Positions 1 to 9,744 of a stretch of 64,000 bases of DNA are shown here, piece by piece; the stretch's first letter is position 1, and every line of letters begins with the position of its first letter. This stretch comes from Nitzschia sp. DOCU1 (Eukaryota; Bacillariophyta; Bacillariophyceae; Bacillariales; Bacillariaceae): assembly GCA_951394045.1 (NCBI GenBank), contig OX595986.1, forward strand, positions 186,001 through 250,000. Reading direction: 5' to 3'. Both the position numbers and the translations under genes were made by a program. The notes beneath the pieces were generated by a model. The model had not been told where the DNA came from, made no database searches, and saw nothing but the letters and a program-made list of their open reading frames with translations.

Positions 1-408
1 GTGGTCGAAGAAGTTCCCAAAATCGTCGAAAAGGCAGTGACGGTGAGTGAGCCAGTTGTGACTAGCATGCCAGAAGTGAGCATTCCGGCGGTGAGCTTGC
101 CGGAAGTCTCGATGCCAGATATTGGAGGCTTGGATTTGCCCATCCCAATCATTGCTGGAGTTGCCGTGGCAGCGATTGCCGCAGCATTACTTCTGGGAGG
201 TGGCGGCGGTGAAGACAGCGCAGCACCCGCTTCTTCCTCGCCCAAGCCGGCTCCGGCTAGTGTCGATATAAGCGTTCCGTATGATGCGGCTGCCATGTTG
301 GAGTACGAAAAGGCAGGGAAGCCAGGGGACTTTGAGTCGTTCAAGGCCAAGTACTTGAAGGATGCTGTTGCCCAGGTTATTGCCAAGAAAAAGGCTCGTG
401 GATCATAA
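1..408 (+). CDS. 3' part of a small single-pass membrane protein (partial)
   Basis: The reading frame is open from the first base and ends with TAA at 408, so the N-terminus lies outside the window; the GTG at position 1 need not be a start. The visible 135 residues have a repetitive Val/Pro/Glu/Ser stretch (SMPEVSIPAVSLPEVSMPD), one hydrophobic segment at about residues 48-66 (PIIAGVAVAAIAAALLL), a Gly run, an Ala/Ser/Pro linker, and a charged tail of about 50 residues ending in KKKARGS. This suggests an anchored protein with a small soluble C-terminal domain. I do not recognise the family. It is convergent with the gene ending at 747. Confidence 0.6.
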   Translation: MVEEVPKIVEKAVTVSEPVVTSMPEVSIPAVSLPEVSMPDIGGLDLPIPIIAGVAVAAIAAALLLGGGGGEDSAAPASSSPKPAPASVDISVPYDAAAMLEYEKAGKPGDFESFKAKYLKDAVAQVIAKKKARGS

Positions 409-746
409 ACATTCGAGGTCGCTAATATCGTCCTTGGCCATTACAACAATCCGGAACCAAGAATGCGAAGGGGGCAGGCGAGAGATGCCAATTACAAGAT
501 ACATCCATACTAGAGTCTACACACCCACATCGATTACGGCAAAGACTAAGGCCACAGAACAGACAAGACAAATGCGAATTAAATGAAAACCAGTAGACAA
601 AAATTGGGTATAAATGCCAAGTGCAATATGATACAGTACTTTCATTGATGAACATGGCATCGATGACTAGTTAGTACCATTGCGTCAATGGTCCCTAACT
701 AAGCATAGCTTACATGGGACATTGCCCGCATATTGGCTACCAAATA
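409..746. other. intergenic, between converging 3' ends
   Basis: No convincing gene. The short ORFs here lack domain-like sequence. The stretch must hold the 3' UTRs and polyadenylation signals of the two converging genes. Confidence 0.6.
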
Positions 747-3020
747 TTACAGAAGCACGATAGAGTTTATCTGAAATAGCTTGGCCGGATCAGCGTCGTT
801 GTCGAGGTCGCTTTTGATCCGGATCTTCACTTCCCACGTGCGATCGACTTTGGAAGATGCACTTATCCTAGGCGGGAAGATGAATTTGGAAGGTTCCAAC
901 ATACTTTCTTCTTTGTGACTGAGAATTCCACAGTCCTCACTAATGAAAGTGTCCTCGGCAAAAGCCTCCACGCCATTCACTTGGAACTCCAATCGGGACC
1001 AATTGCCAAGCAACTCGTCACCATAGCACATTCTCGTTTGCTTGTTACAACGAAGGGGACAAAAAATAATGATACCATGGTAGGGGCGGGACGTATTGTA
1101 GGCACGTCCGTACTCTGCCTCTTCCCCTGAAGATGGCAAGATGGCCCGTCTCCATTCTCCATCGGTTACGTAGAAGTAGTCTGAAAAATCCAATTGAATT
1201 TTTCGCTTACAACGCTGTTGGACCCATCGCGCCTGATCATCGTATCCTATTTCCAAGTCCACCACTATATTTTCAGTCGTCGTGGACGAGTTTCGTTGCT
1301 TGTCCACTCTCTTAACGATGGTCGAATGTTCGATGCCTTCGACGGGTATATGACCTCCATAAAGAACCGCGTTGCCGTTGGAGACTCCCTTGTATCGTGA
1401 TTGAAATAACCAATCTGGATCCACTCCAGGATACAAGTTCGCCCAATCAATTCTACCCATACCAGGATTGCGCTTACGAGCCATTTCTAGCTTGGTCTTC
1501 TTTTGCGATTGAAGCGATAAGAGCTTGGTTCTGAGTCGCTGCACTACTTCTAGACTGACTGGAGTGGACGTTTCTTTTGTCTCCAAAGCCCGACGTGGGG
1601 TTTCACTCCCGTCAGACTGCTCCATTTCTGCCATTTCAAGTAGATTCTGGACTGCCTCATAGAGTGCGTCAACATGCAACAAAGCGAGAAGTGTGCCATA
1701 AAGAGCCAGTCTCCGATATCCGGGATGCCATGGTACCATCCACTTGCGACGAGTGCATTCACTCAGATCAAATTTTTCCGACTTGCAAGGTTCGTTGGCT
1801 TCCAAAAATTGCGAGTCATCTTCTGCTGTACACTTTAGATATTTCAATAGGTCTGGCACCAAAGACACGTTGGTGCTGGAGAGAGTATTTGGTACCTGGC
1901 CTTCCAGATCTTGGACAATTGTATCGTTAACAACTACCAAGGGCAGATAAGGTCCATGTTGGCCCCAGATTCTCTCCAATACGTTGTGCTGGGCGATTCG
2001 TCTATTTTCGGTAGCATGCGCAACCATGAGTATAGGATTATTGGGATGGATAGCGGCACGTTGCATCCAGAACTCCAAGAACCAAGGTTGATGATCCGTC
2101 TGTGCTGTATCCCACAACAACACATCAGGGTCTACACCAAAAAAGGCCTCCAAGCAAAGAGCGACTTCTGGAACCGAGGGTTTTCCCGACATACCATAGT
2201 TACGGGTCTCCACATAAATACCTACTGACGAGAAGAGGGGAGAAATCGTTTGCTCCAAGACGCTAGCGTAGGATTGGTCGTCAAAATTCCCGTGCCCGGC
2301 AGAGGACGAATGACCAGAGACTGCGAGGATCCACGGGACAGTGTGAGACGAGTTGTTCGGCCCTTGACACGTAGCTGGATTTTTAGGGGAAGCCACATTG
2401 TTTTTGAACCATGACTGCTGTGGGCTTTTTCGTGCCATAGTTGCTTGCTGCCGTTGGAGCTCTTGTTCCTGAGATTCCAACAGTTTCAACTGAAGTCGTT
2501 GGACCATCGAGGCCCAGCCTTCAGGGTGAGAAGCATCTTGTGCGGCGAGCATGCCTCTTGACTTGTTTGTGGGGCTGTAGAACATTTCACGGAAGTAGAC
2601 TCCATAGCGGTCGTCGGATGACAGCATCTCTTCCATTTCCCTCCGATGATAATTTACCAAATCTAGTATCTTCGAGTAATCGGACGCAATTGTGGCATTC
2701 CAAATCAGGGTTTGCGATGGAAGCCTGTTGTATGAAATAATGGGCGAGTATAAATTCCCACCAGTCGAATCGTCTTGCGATTTCATCGTTGTCGGGCAGG
2801 ACTCAGTATAAGCTGACGAAGCCTTAAATTCCGTCGTTCCGCCAGAAACGCCTATGATTTGCAGATTCCAAGCATTCCGGCCTACCGCCTGTGCATAAAC
2901 TCCCAGAGCCATCAAGCCGGAAATCGGTAAAAGAAAATGCTTGTAGCGTCCATATCGCTTGCGTTTTTTATGGGTCGCCGCATGTCCGCTCTCTGTTTGC
3001 CGAGTCCCATTACAAGTCAT
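747..3020 (-). CDS. type II membrane protein with SGNH-hydrolase-like core, tandem copy 1
   Basis: Single exon, 757 aa. A basic cytosolic tail (KKRKRYGRYK) precedes a membrane anchor at about residues 28-46, so the bulk should be luminal or extracellular (type II). Conserved blocks shared with the next two minus-strand genes are IWNATIAS, a heptad-like region near residues 120-190, SGHSSSAGHGN at about 234, a WD-x3-TD block at about 300, WMVPWHPGYRRLALYG at about 428, an FSDYFYVTDGEWRRAILPS block, and a C-terminal beta-rich domain ending in LFQINSIVLL. The SGHSSSAGHGN and HPG blocks resemble SGNH/GDSL blocks I and V, but the Asp expected three residues before the His is Val. This copy lacks about 13 residues (around SLCRTARLPSQ) present in the other two. 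Substrate unknown; a carbohydrate or cell-wall esterase role would be inference. Confidence 0.75.
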   Translation of the reverse strand: MTCNGTRQTESGHAATHKKRKRYGRYKHFLLPISGLMALGVYAQAVGRNAWNLQIIGVSGGTTEFKASSAYTESCPTTMKSQDDSTGGNLYSPIISYNRLPSQTLIWNATIASDYSKILDLVNYHRREMEEMLSSDDRYGVYFREMFYSPTNKSRGMLAAQDASHPEGWASMVQRLQLKLLESQEQELQRQQATMARKSPQQSWFKNNVASPKNPATCQGPNNSSHTVPWILAVSGHSSSAGHGNFDDQSYASVLEQTISPLFSSVGIYVETRNYGMSGKPSVPEVALCLEAFFGVDPDVLLWDTAQTDHQPWFLEFWMQRAAIHPNNPILMVAHATENRRIAQHNVLERIWGQHGPYLPLVVVNDTIVQDLEGQVPNTLSSTNVSLVPDLLKYLKCTAEDDSQFLEANEPCKSEKFDLSECTRRKWMVPWHPGYRRLALYGTLLALLHVDALYEAVQNLLEMAEMEQSDGSETPRRALETKETSTPVSLEVVQRLRTKLLSLQSQKKTKLEMARKRNPGMGRIDWANLYPGVDPDWLFQSRYKGVSNGNAVLYGGHIPVEGIEHSTIVKRVDKQRNSSTTTENIVVDLEIGYDDQARWVQQRCKRKIQLDFSDYFYVTDGEWRRAILPSSGEEAEYGRAYNTSRPYHGIIIFCPLRCNKQTRMCYGDELLGNWSRLEFQVNGVEAFAEDTFISEDCGILSHKEESMLEPSKFIFPPRISASSKVDRTWEVKIRIKSDLDNDADPAKLFQINSIVLL

Positions 3021-3541
3021 CGTTGGGGTGACGCGACGATTGCGTGGACCATTAATCTTTCTTCAGAAAGACCGAAGTAGGGGACCACTATTCAAGAGAT
3101 AAGTCGATGAGAATCCTTCACGCGTCGGTCAACTGTCATTGCTTGTAAACTTCGTAAAACCAGGACAGAATAGATAACATGCAGAGCGATAGATGGTGGG
3201 GGAGGCGGTTGTGCCAAGTCGGATAGGTAAAATGCTTGCGTTGGGGAAGAAAATTCATCGGGTTGCCACACTCGTGTCTAAGCTCGGCGGGAGAGTATCA
3301 TTATTTTATTCGTTGCTGATGGACATCATAAAAGAGATCACCCGACCGGCAGGACCGACGGGTCGTCTGTCCTTCAATCTGTTGGCTCTACAAGTATGTA
3401 TGTATAAGCCATCGTATCCATAGAAGTACGTACTACTAAAAGTAAAAGAATCTATGATACTTGGCTGCAGCTCTGGCAGGTCAATACCCATCATATATCT
3501 ACCCCTATCTATCAAATCTTAGTTGGTCGATAAAATCGTAA
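3021..3541. other. intergenic spacer between SGNH-like copies 1 and 2
   Basis: About 520 bp with no supportable gene. It should contain the promoter of copy 1 and the 3' UTR of copy 2. The small ORFs are unlike any recognisable domain. Confidence 0.6.
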
Positions 3542-5818
3542 TCACAAAAGGACAATGGAATTAATCTGGAAGAGTTGCCCACGCCTGTTGTCGTCGCCCG
3601 AACCTTGTTGCTTGATTCGGACTTTGAATTCCCAAGTCCCATCGGGCCGTGGATCAAAGACAAAGTTGGAGGAACTCGATGATGAGTCCTCTTCATGATT
3701 CAATATGCCACAATCTGGGTTTATGAACGGCATCGAGGAATTGGCGAATGCCTGGATGCCGTTCACTTGAAACTCCAAACGAGACCAATTGTCGACCAAT
3801 TCGTCTCCTGAGCAAAGACGGGTTTGTTTTTCGCATCTGAGAGGGCAAAATATTATTACACCACGGTACTGTTTCCGACCGTACTCCTCCACTTCGGCCT
3901 CAGAAGGAAGTATCGCTCGTCGCCAATCTTGAGCAGTGACGTAGAAGTAGTCTGAGAAATCGATCGCGATGCTCCGATTGCAGCCGCGTACAACTTTTCG
4001 AGAGTTGCCATCATATCCAATGGCAAAATCGAAATCGTGGGTTGTATGATTGGTAATTGCTTCTCGCTTCGCTGCTGCCGAATGTCGAACGATATATTTG
4101 TGCTCGATCCCTTCCAAAGGGACTAGCCGCATCTCATCTTCGTACGGCACCGGCGCTCCCGTTAGAATTCCTTTGTAACGTTGTTGCGAAGGCAAACGCG
4201 CCGTCCGACAAAGACTCGGGGAATGGGCAAGCCAATCCAGCGGTATCCCTGGAAAAATCTCCCCCCAATCCATTTTGCTACTATCAGTAGTGGTATTGAC
4301 ACTGATTGCTCGAAACAAGACGTTCGTTTCGGCTCGCTCCGTTTCAAGTATCGCTTTGAGCTTGCGAACCAGAGCTAGCGGGGACATGGGGACCCTCGTT
4401 GGAGTGTTCTTTGTTGGTCGTAGTTTCGACCACCATACCGTTTTTCTCATCGTCGTCGTCGACATAGTGTTGGCCTTTCGGACAAGTTCCTCTCGTTCCT
4501 GAAGATTCTGTAGTGCTTCGTCCAGTGCATCGGCATGCATCAAGGCCAACAAGGTCCCATACAAGGCCAGGCGGCGAAAGCCTGGATGCCAGGGAACCAT
4601 CCAACGGCGCTCCTTGCAGTCGCTGAGATCAAACGCAAACGATCGGCACGGCTCATTGGCCTCCAGGATTTCCGAATCGTCATCCTCCGTACATTTTAGA
4701 AGTTTCAATAGACTTGGTAATGAACTCCCGTTTTTCCCAAGGGCCGATGGCACTTTAGATTCCATCTTTCGTACAATATCTTCTTGCATAACAATCATTG
4801 GCCAGTACTGATTGGTCATTAATAAGTGCTTTCCTCTTTTCATGCGAGCATCACCAACATGTGCTGCCACTAGTATGGGTTGGTTTGAATGAATGGCCCC
4901 ACGATGCATCCAATAGTCCATATACCAATTATGCTGTGCGTCTGTAAGTGCTGCATCCCACACCAATACGTCCACATCTGTTCCATAGATTGATTCCATA
5001 CACAATGCTAATTCGGGAACAGACGAATGCGCCGACATTCCGTAGTTGCGGATTTCAACTGAGATCCCCAACGCTGCAAAGAGTGGCGCCATGGTTTCCT
5101 TCATGACATTCGAGTAGCTTTGCTCCAGGAAATTACCATGGCCGGCAGATGACGAATGACCTGAGACGGCCCAGATCCAAGGAACTTGGGGTCGTCGTTG
5201 TTGAATTTGGGGGCACTCCTGCTCGTTCATGCTGGAGGTACTTCTTCTAGTCGCCGTGCGAGCACTCGTCATGCCTTGTTGTTCTTCTTGCCAACGCAAC
5301 ACTTGTTCCTGTACCGCTAGAATCTTTAGTTGAAGACGTTGCACTAAAGAACGCCAGCCCTGGGATTTCTGACTACGACTTGGTGTCGCTGCCAACATCC
5401 CTCGAGACGTTCTGTTACCAGCATCCTGACCTTCATAAAAAAGAGACGAATAGTAGGATCCATACTTGTCGTCTGACCTTAACTCGGTTTCCATCGCCTG
5501 TCTTTGCTGTGACAGTAAGTCACGTAATAATGAATATGAAGAAGCAATTGTAGCATTCCAAATGCTGGTTGTCGATGCGTCGTCGTCAGAGTTGATAGAT
5601 TCGGCAGCATTTGACTCCACACAGTTACGCTGATGTTGCTGTGCCACTCCTTTAGTCTCGGTGATTTCCACTGTTTGAAAATCCAAATACAAAGGCTTAA
5701 TGATGGTTAGAGAAAATGTTAGACCCAGAGCAACCAAAAGGAAAAACGCCCACAAGAACGCTTCTTTCGTTGGCCGATGACAGCACAATAATGCTGGCGA
5801 GAACAGCATCAGAGGCAC
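3542..5818 (-). CDS. type II membrane protein with SGNH-hydrolase-like core, tandem copy 2
   Basis: Single exon, 758 aa, paralog of the flanking genes. The N-terminus has a hydrophobic anchor at about residues 18-42 (AFLWAFFLLVALGLTFSLTI) after a short tail. SGHSSSAGHGN is at about residue 217, followed by VEIRNYGMS, a WD-x3-TD block, WMVPWHPGFRRLALYG, the SPSLCRTARLPSQ block missing from copy 1, FSDYFYVT and the FQINSIVLL end. Conserved cysteines fall in the CPLRC and DCGIL motifs, as expected for a disulfide-bonded luminal domain. Several N-x-S/T sites are present. The Asp normally three before the block V His is again Val, so hydrolase activity is unproven. The start used is the first Met of the frame and gives an N-terminus like that of copy 3. 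Confidence 0.75.
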   Translation of the reverse strand: MPLMLFSPALLCCHRPTKEAFLWAFFLLVALGLTFSLTIIKPLYLDFQTVEITETKGVAQQHQRNCVESNAAESINSDDDASTTSIWNATIASSYSLLRDLLSQQRQAMETELRSDDKYGSYYSSLFYEGQDAGNRTSRGMLAATPSRSQKSQGWRSLVQRLQLKILAVQEQVLRWQEEQQGMTSARTATRRSTSSMNEQECPQIQQRRPQVPWIWAVSGHSSSAGHGNFLEQSYSNVMKETMAPLFAALGISVEIRNYGMSAHSSVPELALCMESIYGTDVDVLVWDAALTDAQHNWYMDYWMHRGAIHSNQPILVAAHVGDARMKRGKHLLMTNQYWPMIVMQEDIVRKMESKVPSALGKNGSSLPSLLKLLKCTEDDDSEILEANEPCRSFAFDLSDCKERRWMVPWHPGFRRLALYGTLLALMHADALDEALQNLQEREELVRKANTMSTTTMRKTVWWSKLRPTKNTPTRVPMSPLALVRKLKAILETERAETNVLFRAISVNTTTDSSKMDWGEIFPGIPLDWLAHSPSLCRTARLPSQQRYKGILTGAPVPYEDEMRLVPLEGIEHKYIVRHSAAAKREAITNHTTHDFDFAIGYDGNSRKVVRGCNRSIAIDFSDYFYVTAQDWRRAILPSEAEVEEYGRKQYRGVIIFCPLRCEKQTRLCSGDELVDNWSRLEFQVNGIQAFANSSMPFINPDCGILNHEEDSSSSSSNFVFDPRPDGTWEFKVRIKQQGSGDDNRRGQLFQINSIVLL

Positions 5819-6225
5819 TTATTCATATCCTTAGTTCTTATGCAGAGATGATTGGATATATGGAAAGGCTTCTAGAGGGTAGCTACCAGGAAGTGACCAT
5901 GCAATTACTAGCAGCAAACAACAAACCCATGCCGGTGTGTGATGGTCTACTCTCTCCATTCTTTCGATCGCGACGTTAATTTTTCAAACGCAACGACCAA
6001 CCGTCTCATTTTCAACTTAACGTCTTGCGAATGACTTTCTGTGTCGTACTGTGTTGTTTGTATGATAGTCATCTGCAAAGAGTCATTTGGTGTGTCTTCA
6101 AATTGCCGATAGTCCATTTAGTCAACGTCGGACTATCGTTGCAAATGGTAGTAAGCCAATACTACCGTCTACTGCCGGTAGATGTAGCGTTAGTAGATCA
6201 AAGTTGGAAAATTCGACAGACAAAG
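5819..6225. other. intergenic spacer between SGNH-like copies 2 and 3
   Basis: Upstream region of copy 2; no gene supported. Decayed helicase-associated-domain sequence begins just after it. Confidence 0.5.
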
Positions 6226-6541
6226 TCAATTACTATTAGAAACTCCAGTTAAACCGATCTCCTCCAACAACGCAATCCTCTTCTCATCCACCAGCCCGTG
6301 CTCGTACCTGGTTCGGTGATATTTAACCCAAATCCCCAATTTTGCCATGTCAGGATTTTCATTACTATAACGGCACCTCGAAATGTCAGTGATGTGCTTT
6401 GAAACAACGAAGCTTCCCATACATTTCGTTCCACGTTTCATCAGATCGGGCACAGATTGCTTTTTCCCTCTGTGTCATTGGAGTGAAATTCGCCCCGGCA
6501 TCTTCTAATGCTTCTTTTCGCCATTGTGCAAGTCGTCCCAT
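6226..6541 (-). pseudogene. broken helicase-associated-domain (HA repeat) gene fragment
   Basis: Reading the minus strand from the ATG at 6541 gives a run with LAQWRKEALEDAG and then TWNEMYGKLRCFKAHH, followed at once by an in-frame TGA. After a frameshift the frame continues as YSNENPDMAKLGIWVKYHR, then GLVDEKRIALLEEIGL. This matches the helicase-associated (HA) repeat found in many copies in diatom genomes: W-x4-L-x2-[YF]K-x2-H, then N-x2-LG-x-WV-x3-R-x2-Y, then ER/KI-x2-LE-x-IGF. One full repeat and part of a preceding one are visible. The stop and frame change make it non-functional as it stands. Confidence 0.6.
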
Positions 6542-6650
6542 ATGACACCTCGCGACTTGAAACGAGATGCTTCATGGGAATCATATTTTGAACAATTGTT
6601 AGAATACAAGGAAGCACACCATACATTCAACATGACAGATTCGCGAGAAG
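6542..6650 (+). pseudogene. second HA-domain-like fragment, head to head with the first
   Basis: On the plus strand, starting at the same CATATG as the minus-strand fragment, the frame reads DASWESYFEQLLEYKEAHHT. This resembles the start of an HA repeat (W-x2-YF-x2-LLEYK-x2-H). The match ends after about 30 residues and nothing recognisable follows. It is likely debris of the same or another HA-domain gene after an inversion. Confidence 0.4.
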
Positions 6651-6807
6651 CGCGATGGTATCTTTTGGCGTCCAGCTCACGCGGGCGTGGTTGGATTCAA
6701 GTCGGCTAGTGGTCTCCGTGAAACAACTAGCGTAGCAGCATCGGCCTCGTTTTGAAAAAAGTTCCCGCCCAACGTATAAGAAACCCACCAGTTGCATATT
6801 GCGAGAA

Positions 6808-9111
6808 TCAAACAATGATTATAGAGTTCATTTGGAAGATTCGGGCCGCGTCTTGACTTGTTAAGGAGTCATCAGGCTTGATTCGAACCTTGAGTTCCCA
6901 CGTCCCATCGGCTCGTGGAGGAAAGACAAATCGACTTCTTTCCTGTTGCTGCTGACTTGTTGCTTGTTGTTTGCCATTCAGAACGAGTTTTTGTTCCAAC
7001 ATAAAACATTCATCATTGATAAAGTTTTGCCGGGCAACAGCCTCCATTTGGTTTACTTCAAATTCCACATTGGAAAAATAGTCTCCGGTCACTTCATTCC
7101 CATAGCAAAGGTTTTTGTGCGTCTGGCACTTGAGTGGGCAAACTAAAATAACTCCGTGGTAGGGGGAGGATGTACTGGGGGGAAGATCACTCAAGGTACT
7201 AGAGTTGGTCTCCGCCACTCCGTATACATTCGTCTCGGCCGCCGACGGAAGAATGGCTACTCGCCATTCTCGATCCGTCGCATAAAAGTAGTCGGGAAAC
7301 TCTCGATAGAGTATTCGGGAACAACGACGCTGAGATGCTCGAGCAAAATCATCATAACCCAACGTTAGTTCACGGACTGCGGTATCCGAAAACGTGGTAG
7401 CGGCAGACTCGATAGCAATTTTTCGGTGTTCCAATCCATCAATGGGAATCAGATGTTTGTCGCTGTCATACCGGACGGGACTTCCAGTCAAAACGCCCGT
7501 GAAACGGTATTGAGAGGGTAAACGGGCGGTTCGGCAAAGGCTAGGAGATTGCAATAGCCATTCAGGCCTTACACCGGGATACAATTTAGCCCAATCCAAA
7601 CCACTAATTCCTGGATTTTGATGCCGGGACATTGCCAGTGACGTTTGGTCCAACAACTGCTTGGATTGGATTTGAGTTTCAAGCCATTTGATAGTCTTGG
7701 AATCCACCGTCCAAGCCATGGGAGTACCACGAGACAAACGTGGCAATGCATTCACCATATCTTCCAATCCCTTCACGGCAGCTTGCACAGCATCGGCATA
7801 TACCAGAGCCAGTAAAGTGCCGTACAAGGCCAATCTTCGATATCCAGGATGCCAGGACACCATCCAGTAACGATCCGGACACTCATTCTGGTCAAACTTG
7901 AACATATTACAGGGTTCATTGGTTTCCAAATACCCACCATCATCACTCTCATAACATTTCAAATATCTCAAAAGATCCGGCAACGACGCATGAACCAAAG
8001 TGCTGGGTACTGCTGATTCGACAGCTTCGATGACGCCATCATCCAAAACAATCATGGGCAAGTGTTCTCCATTTTGCTCCCAAATCCGATTCACCGTACC
8101 GGCTCTTTTAAATTTAGAAGTCCCCGAATGTTTTACCATGAGAATCGGATGATTGCGATGCGAAAGAGCTCGTTGAACCCAAAATTCCAAATTCCACGGC
8201 GACGAATCCGTCATGCTGGAATCCCACATGAATACATCCACGTCGGTCCCATGGATGGATTCCAGACACAAGGCCAATTCGGGAGCCGAAGGTTTGGCGG
8301 ACATGCCGTAGTTTCGTGTTTCTAGCCCAAGACCTAGCGATTGAAACATGGGATTCAACGCTTGTTCCATGACTGATGCATACGACTGATCATCAAAATT
8401 ACCATGACCAGCCGATGAAGAGTGACCAGAAATGGCAAAGACAAACGGAACGGGACGCAAAGGTGGTGGCGGCGGCAAAGGACAGCCATCCAATTGGGTG
8501 GTTTCTTTGTTTTGTCGCGATACTACTTGTGCTTGTACACTCAAAATCTTGAGTTGAAGACGCCGGACCAGAGCATCCCATCCATGAAAATGATAGTGGT
8601 CTCTGGCAGCTAGAATACCCCGCGATGTGTTTAGTTTGGTATCATAAAAGAGCCTTTGGAACCAGGACCCATACATTTCATTCGAAGATAGTCTCGCTTC
8701 CATGTCGTTTCGCCTTTGGACCAACACCTCCCGTAACAAGGAATAGTTGGAAGCAACTTGGGCATTCCAAATAGAATTCGCTTGAGTGGCATTCCAAGCA
8801 TCCTCTGTGATGGACTCTTTTTGTTCCAAGTCTTGTACGAGCGGGGGGCAATCAACACTTTCTGTCGGAAGGGCAGGAAGAAGTCCCCCCTGCAAACTCA
8901 CAAACGAAAGACCGGAAAAGTCTTGACCCAAAAAGTTGACGACCCCCGCAATCACAATCACTATCGAAATAACAGCAAAGAAAGAGCGTCGTTTCGTCGT
9001 TTGTTTCTTAGAATGATTGTCCTTTCCAAGTCGTCGACTTGCCAAGCCAAATCTCGGTGGGCGTTGTTTCAATTTCATAGTAATGATAGACAAGGGCACA
9101 CTCCGAGCCAA
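6808..9111 (-). CDS. type II membrane protein with SGNH-hydrolase-like core, tandem copy 3
   Basis: Single exon, 767 aa. A basic tail of about 40 residues (KQRPPRFGLASRRLGK, KKQTTKRR) precedes a membrane anchor at about 42-62 (FFAVISIVIVIAGVVNFLG). The luminal part repeats the family order: IWNAQVASNYSLLREVL, SGHSSSAGHGNF at about 226, ETRNYGMSAKPS, WDSSMTD, MVSWHPGYRRLALYG, SPSLCRTARLPSQ, FPDYFYATDREWR, CPLKC, and an FQMNSIIIV end. It is the most diverged of the three, with a Ser/Thr-rich insert before CPLKC and a Gln-rich insert (QQATSQQQQ) near the C-terminus. Function unknown; the SGNH relationship is inference from two motif blocks. Confidence 0.75.
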   Translation of the reverse strand: MARSVPLSIITMKLKQRPPRFGLASRRLGKDNHSKKQTTKRRSFFAVISIVIVIAGVVNFLGQDFSGLSFVSLQGGLLPALPTESVDCPPLVQDLEQKESITEDAWNATQANSIWNAQVASNYSLLREVLVQRRNDMEARLSSNEMYGSWFQRLFYDTKLNTSRGILAARDHYHFHGWDALVRRLQLKILSVQAQVVSRQNKETTQLDGCPLPPPPPLRPVPFVFAISGHSSSAGHGNFDDQSYASVMEQALNPMFQSLGLGLETRNYGMSAKPSAPELALCLESIHGTDVDVFMWDSSMTDSSPWNLEFWVQRALSHRNHPILMVKHSGTSKFKRAGTVNRIWEQNGEHLPMIVLDDGVIEAVESAVPSTLVHASLPDLLRYLKCYESDDGGYLETNEPCNMFKFDQNECPDRYWMVSWHPGYRRLALYGTLLALVYADAVQAAVKGLEDMVNALPRLSRGTPMAWTVDSKTIKWLETQIQSKQLLDQTSLAMSRHQNPGISGLDWAKLYPGVRPEWLLQSPSLCRTARLPSQYRFTGVLTGSPVRYDSDKHLIPIDGLEHRKIAIESAATTFSDTAVRELTLGYDDFARASQRRCSRILYREFPDYFYATDREWRVAILPSAAETNVYGVAETNSSTLSDLPPSTSSPYHGVILVCPLKCQTHKNLCYGNEVTGDYFSNVEFEVNQMEAVARQNFINDECFMLEQKLVLNGKQQATSQQQQERSRFVFPPRADGTWELKVRIKPDDSLTSQDAARIFQMNSIIIV

Positions 9112-9744
9112 CTAGTACTAATACCCTGTGTGATCTTCAACCATTCCAGGTGCTATTTCGATTCCCAGATACATTCAGTGCTATATCGAATAGGGAAACC
9201 GTAACTATTCACGTGTTGCAATAGTAGTGTCAAAGATCCAAAAGGCTTGCAACAACAACAAGGGGGAGGAACGATCCGTTTGGTGATCGTTTGGGTCCAA
9301 AAAGTTCGAACCACTCGGGAGCGGTTGAATCTTGGCAGGCCACTATTCGGAAGCGCGCGTGAAATGGATGAGGTATGCACAGACTTGGTTACTTAGAAGA
9401 ATATATATGTGTGAGGGTATGCTGGCTCGCCTCTTAATTAGATAGTGGCGGCAAGGGGTATCCTCGAATGCGCGCCGACCGCTTTGTCATTCGTCGGTTG
9501 AGATTGCTTCGCTCGAGTGAGTCAGTCCTTTTTCTCGGAAGTCGGTCGACTCCCACTCGTCGTACTCACAAAACCTTTGGTTCGTGTGTTGCTTCGCAAC
9601 GCCAATCGACAATGTTTCGAGATTGGTCACACTATTTTTAACAAAGCCTTTGGGTTTTAGTTGAACGTCGAGTTGTGAAACTGTATTGAAAAGAAAGAAG
9701 CTGGATTGTGTTTGATTGCCGATTGCAGTCTTGGATCGTTTATC
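9112..9744. other. divergent promoter region
   Basis: About 630 bp between the minus-strand SGNH-like copy 3 and the plus-strand carboxypeptidase, so it must hold both promoters. No gene is supported. A minus-strand ORF covering 9487-9996 is an overlap shadow. Confidence 0.5.
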
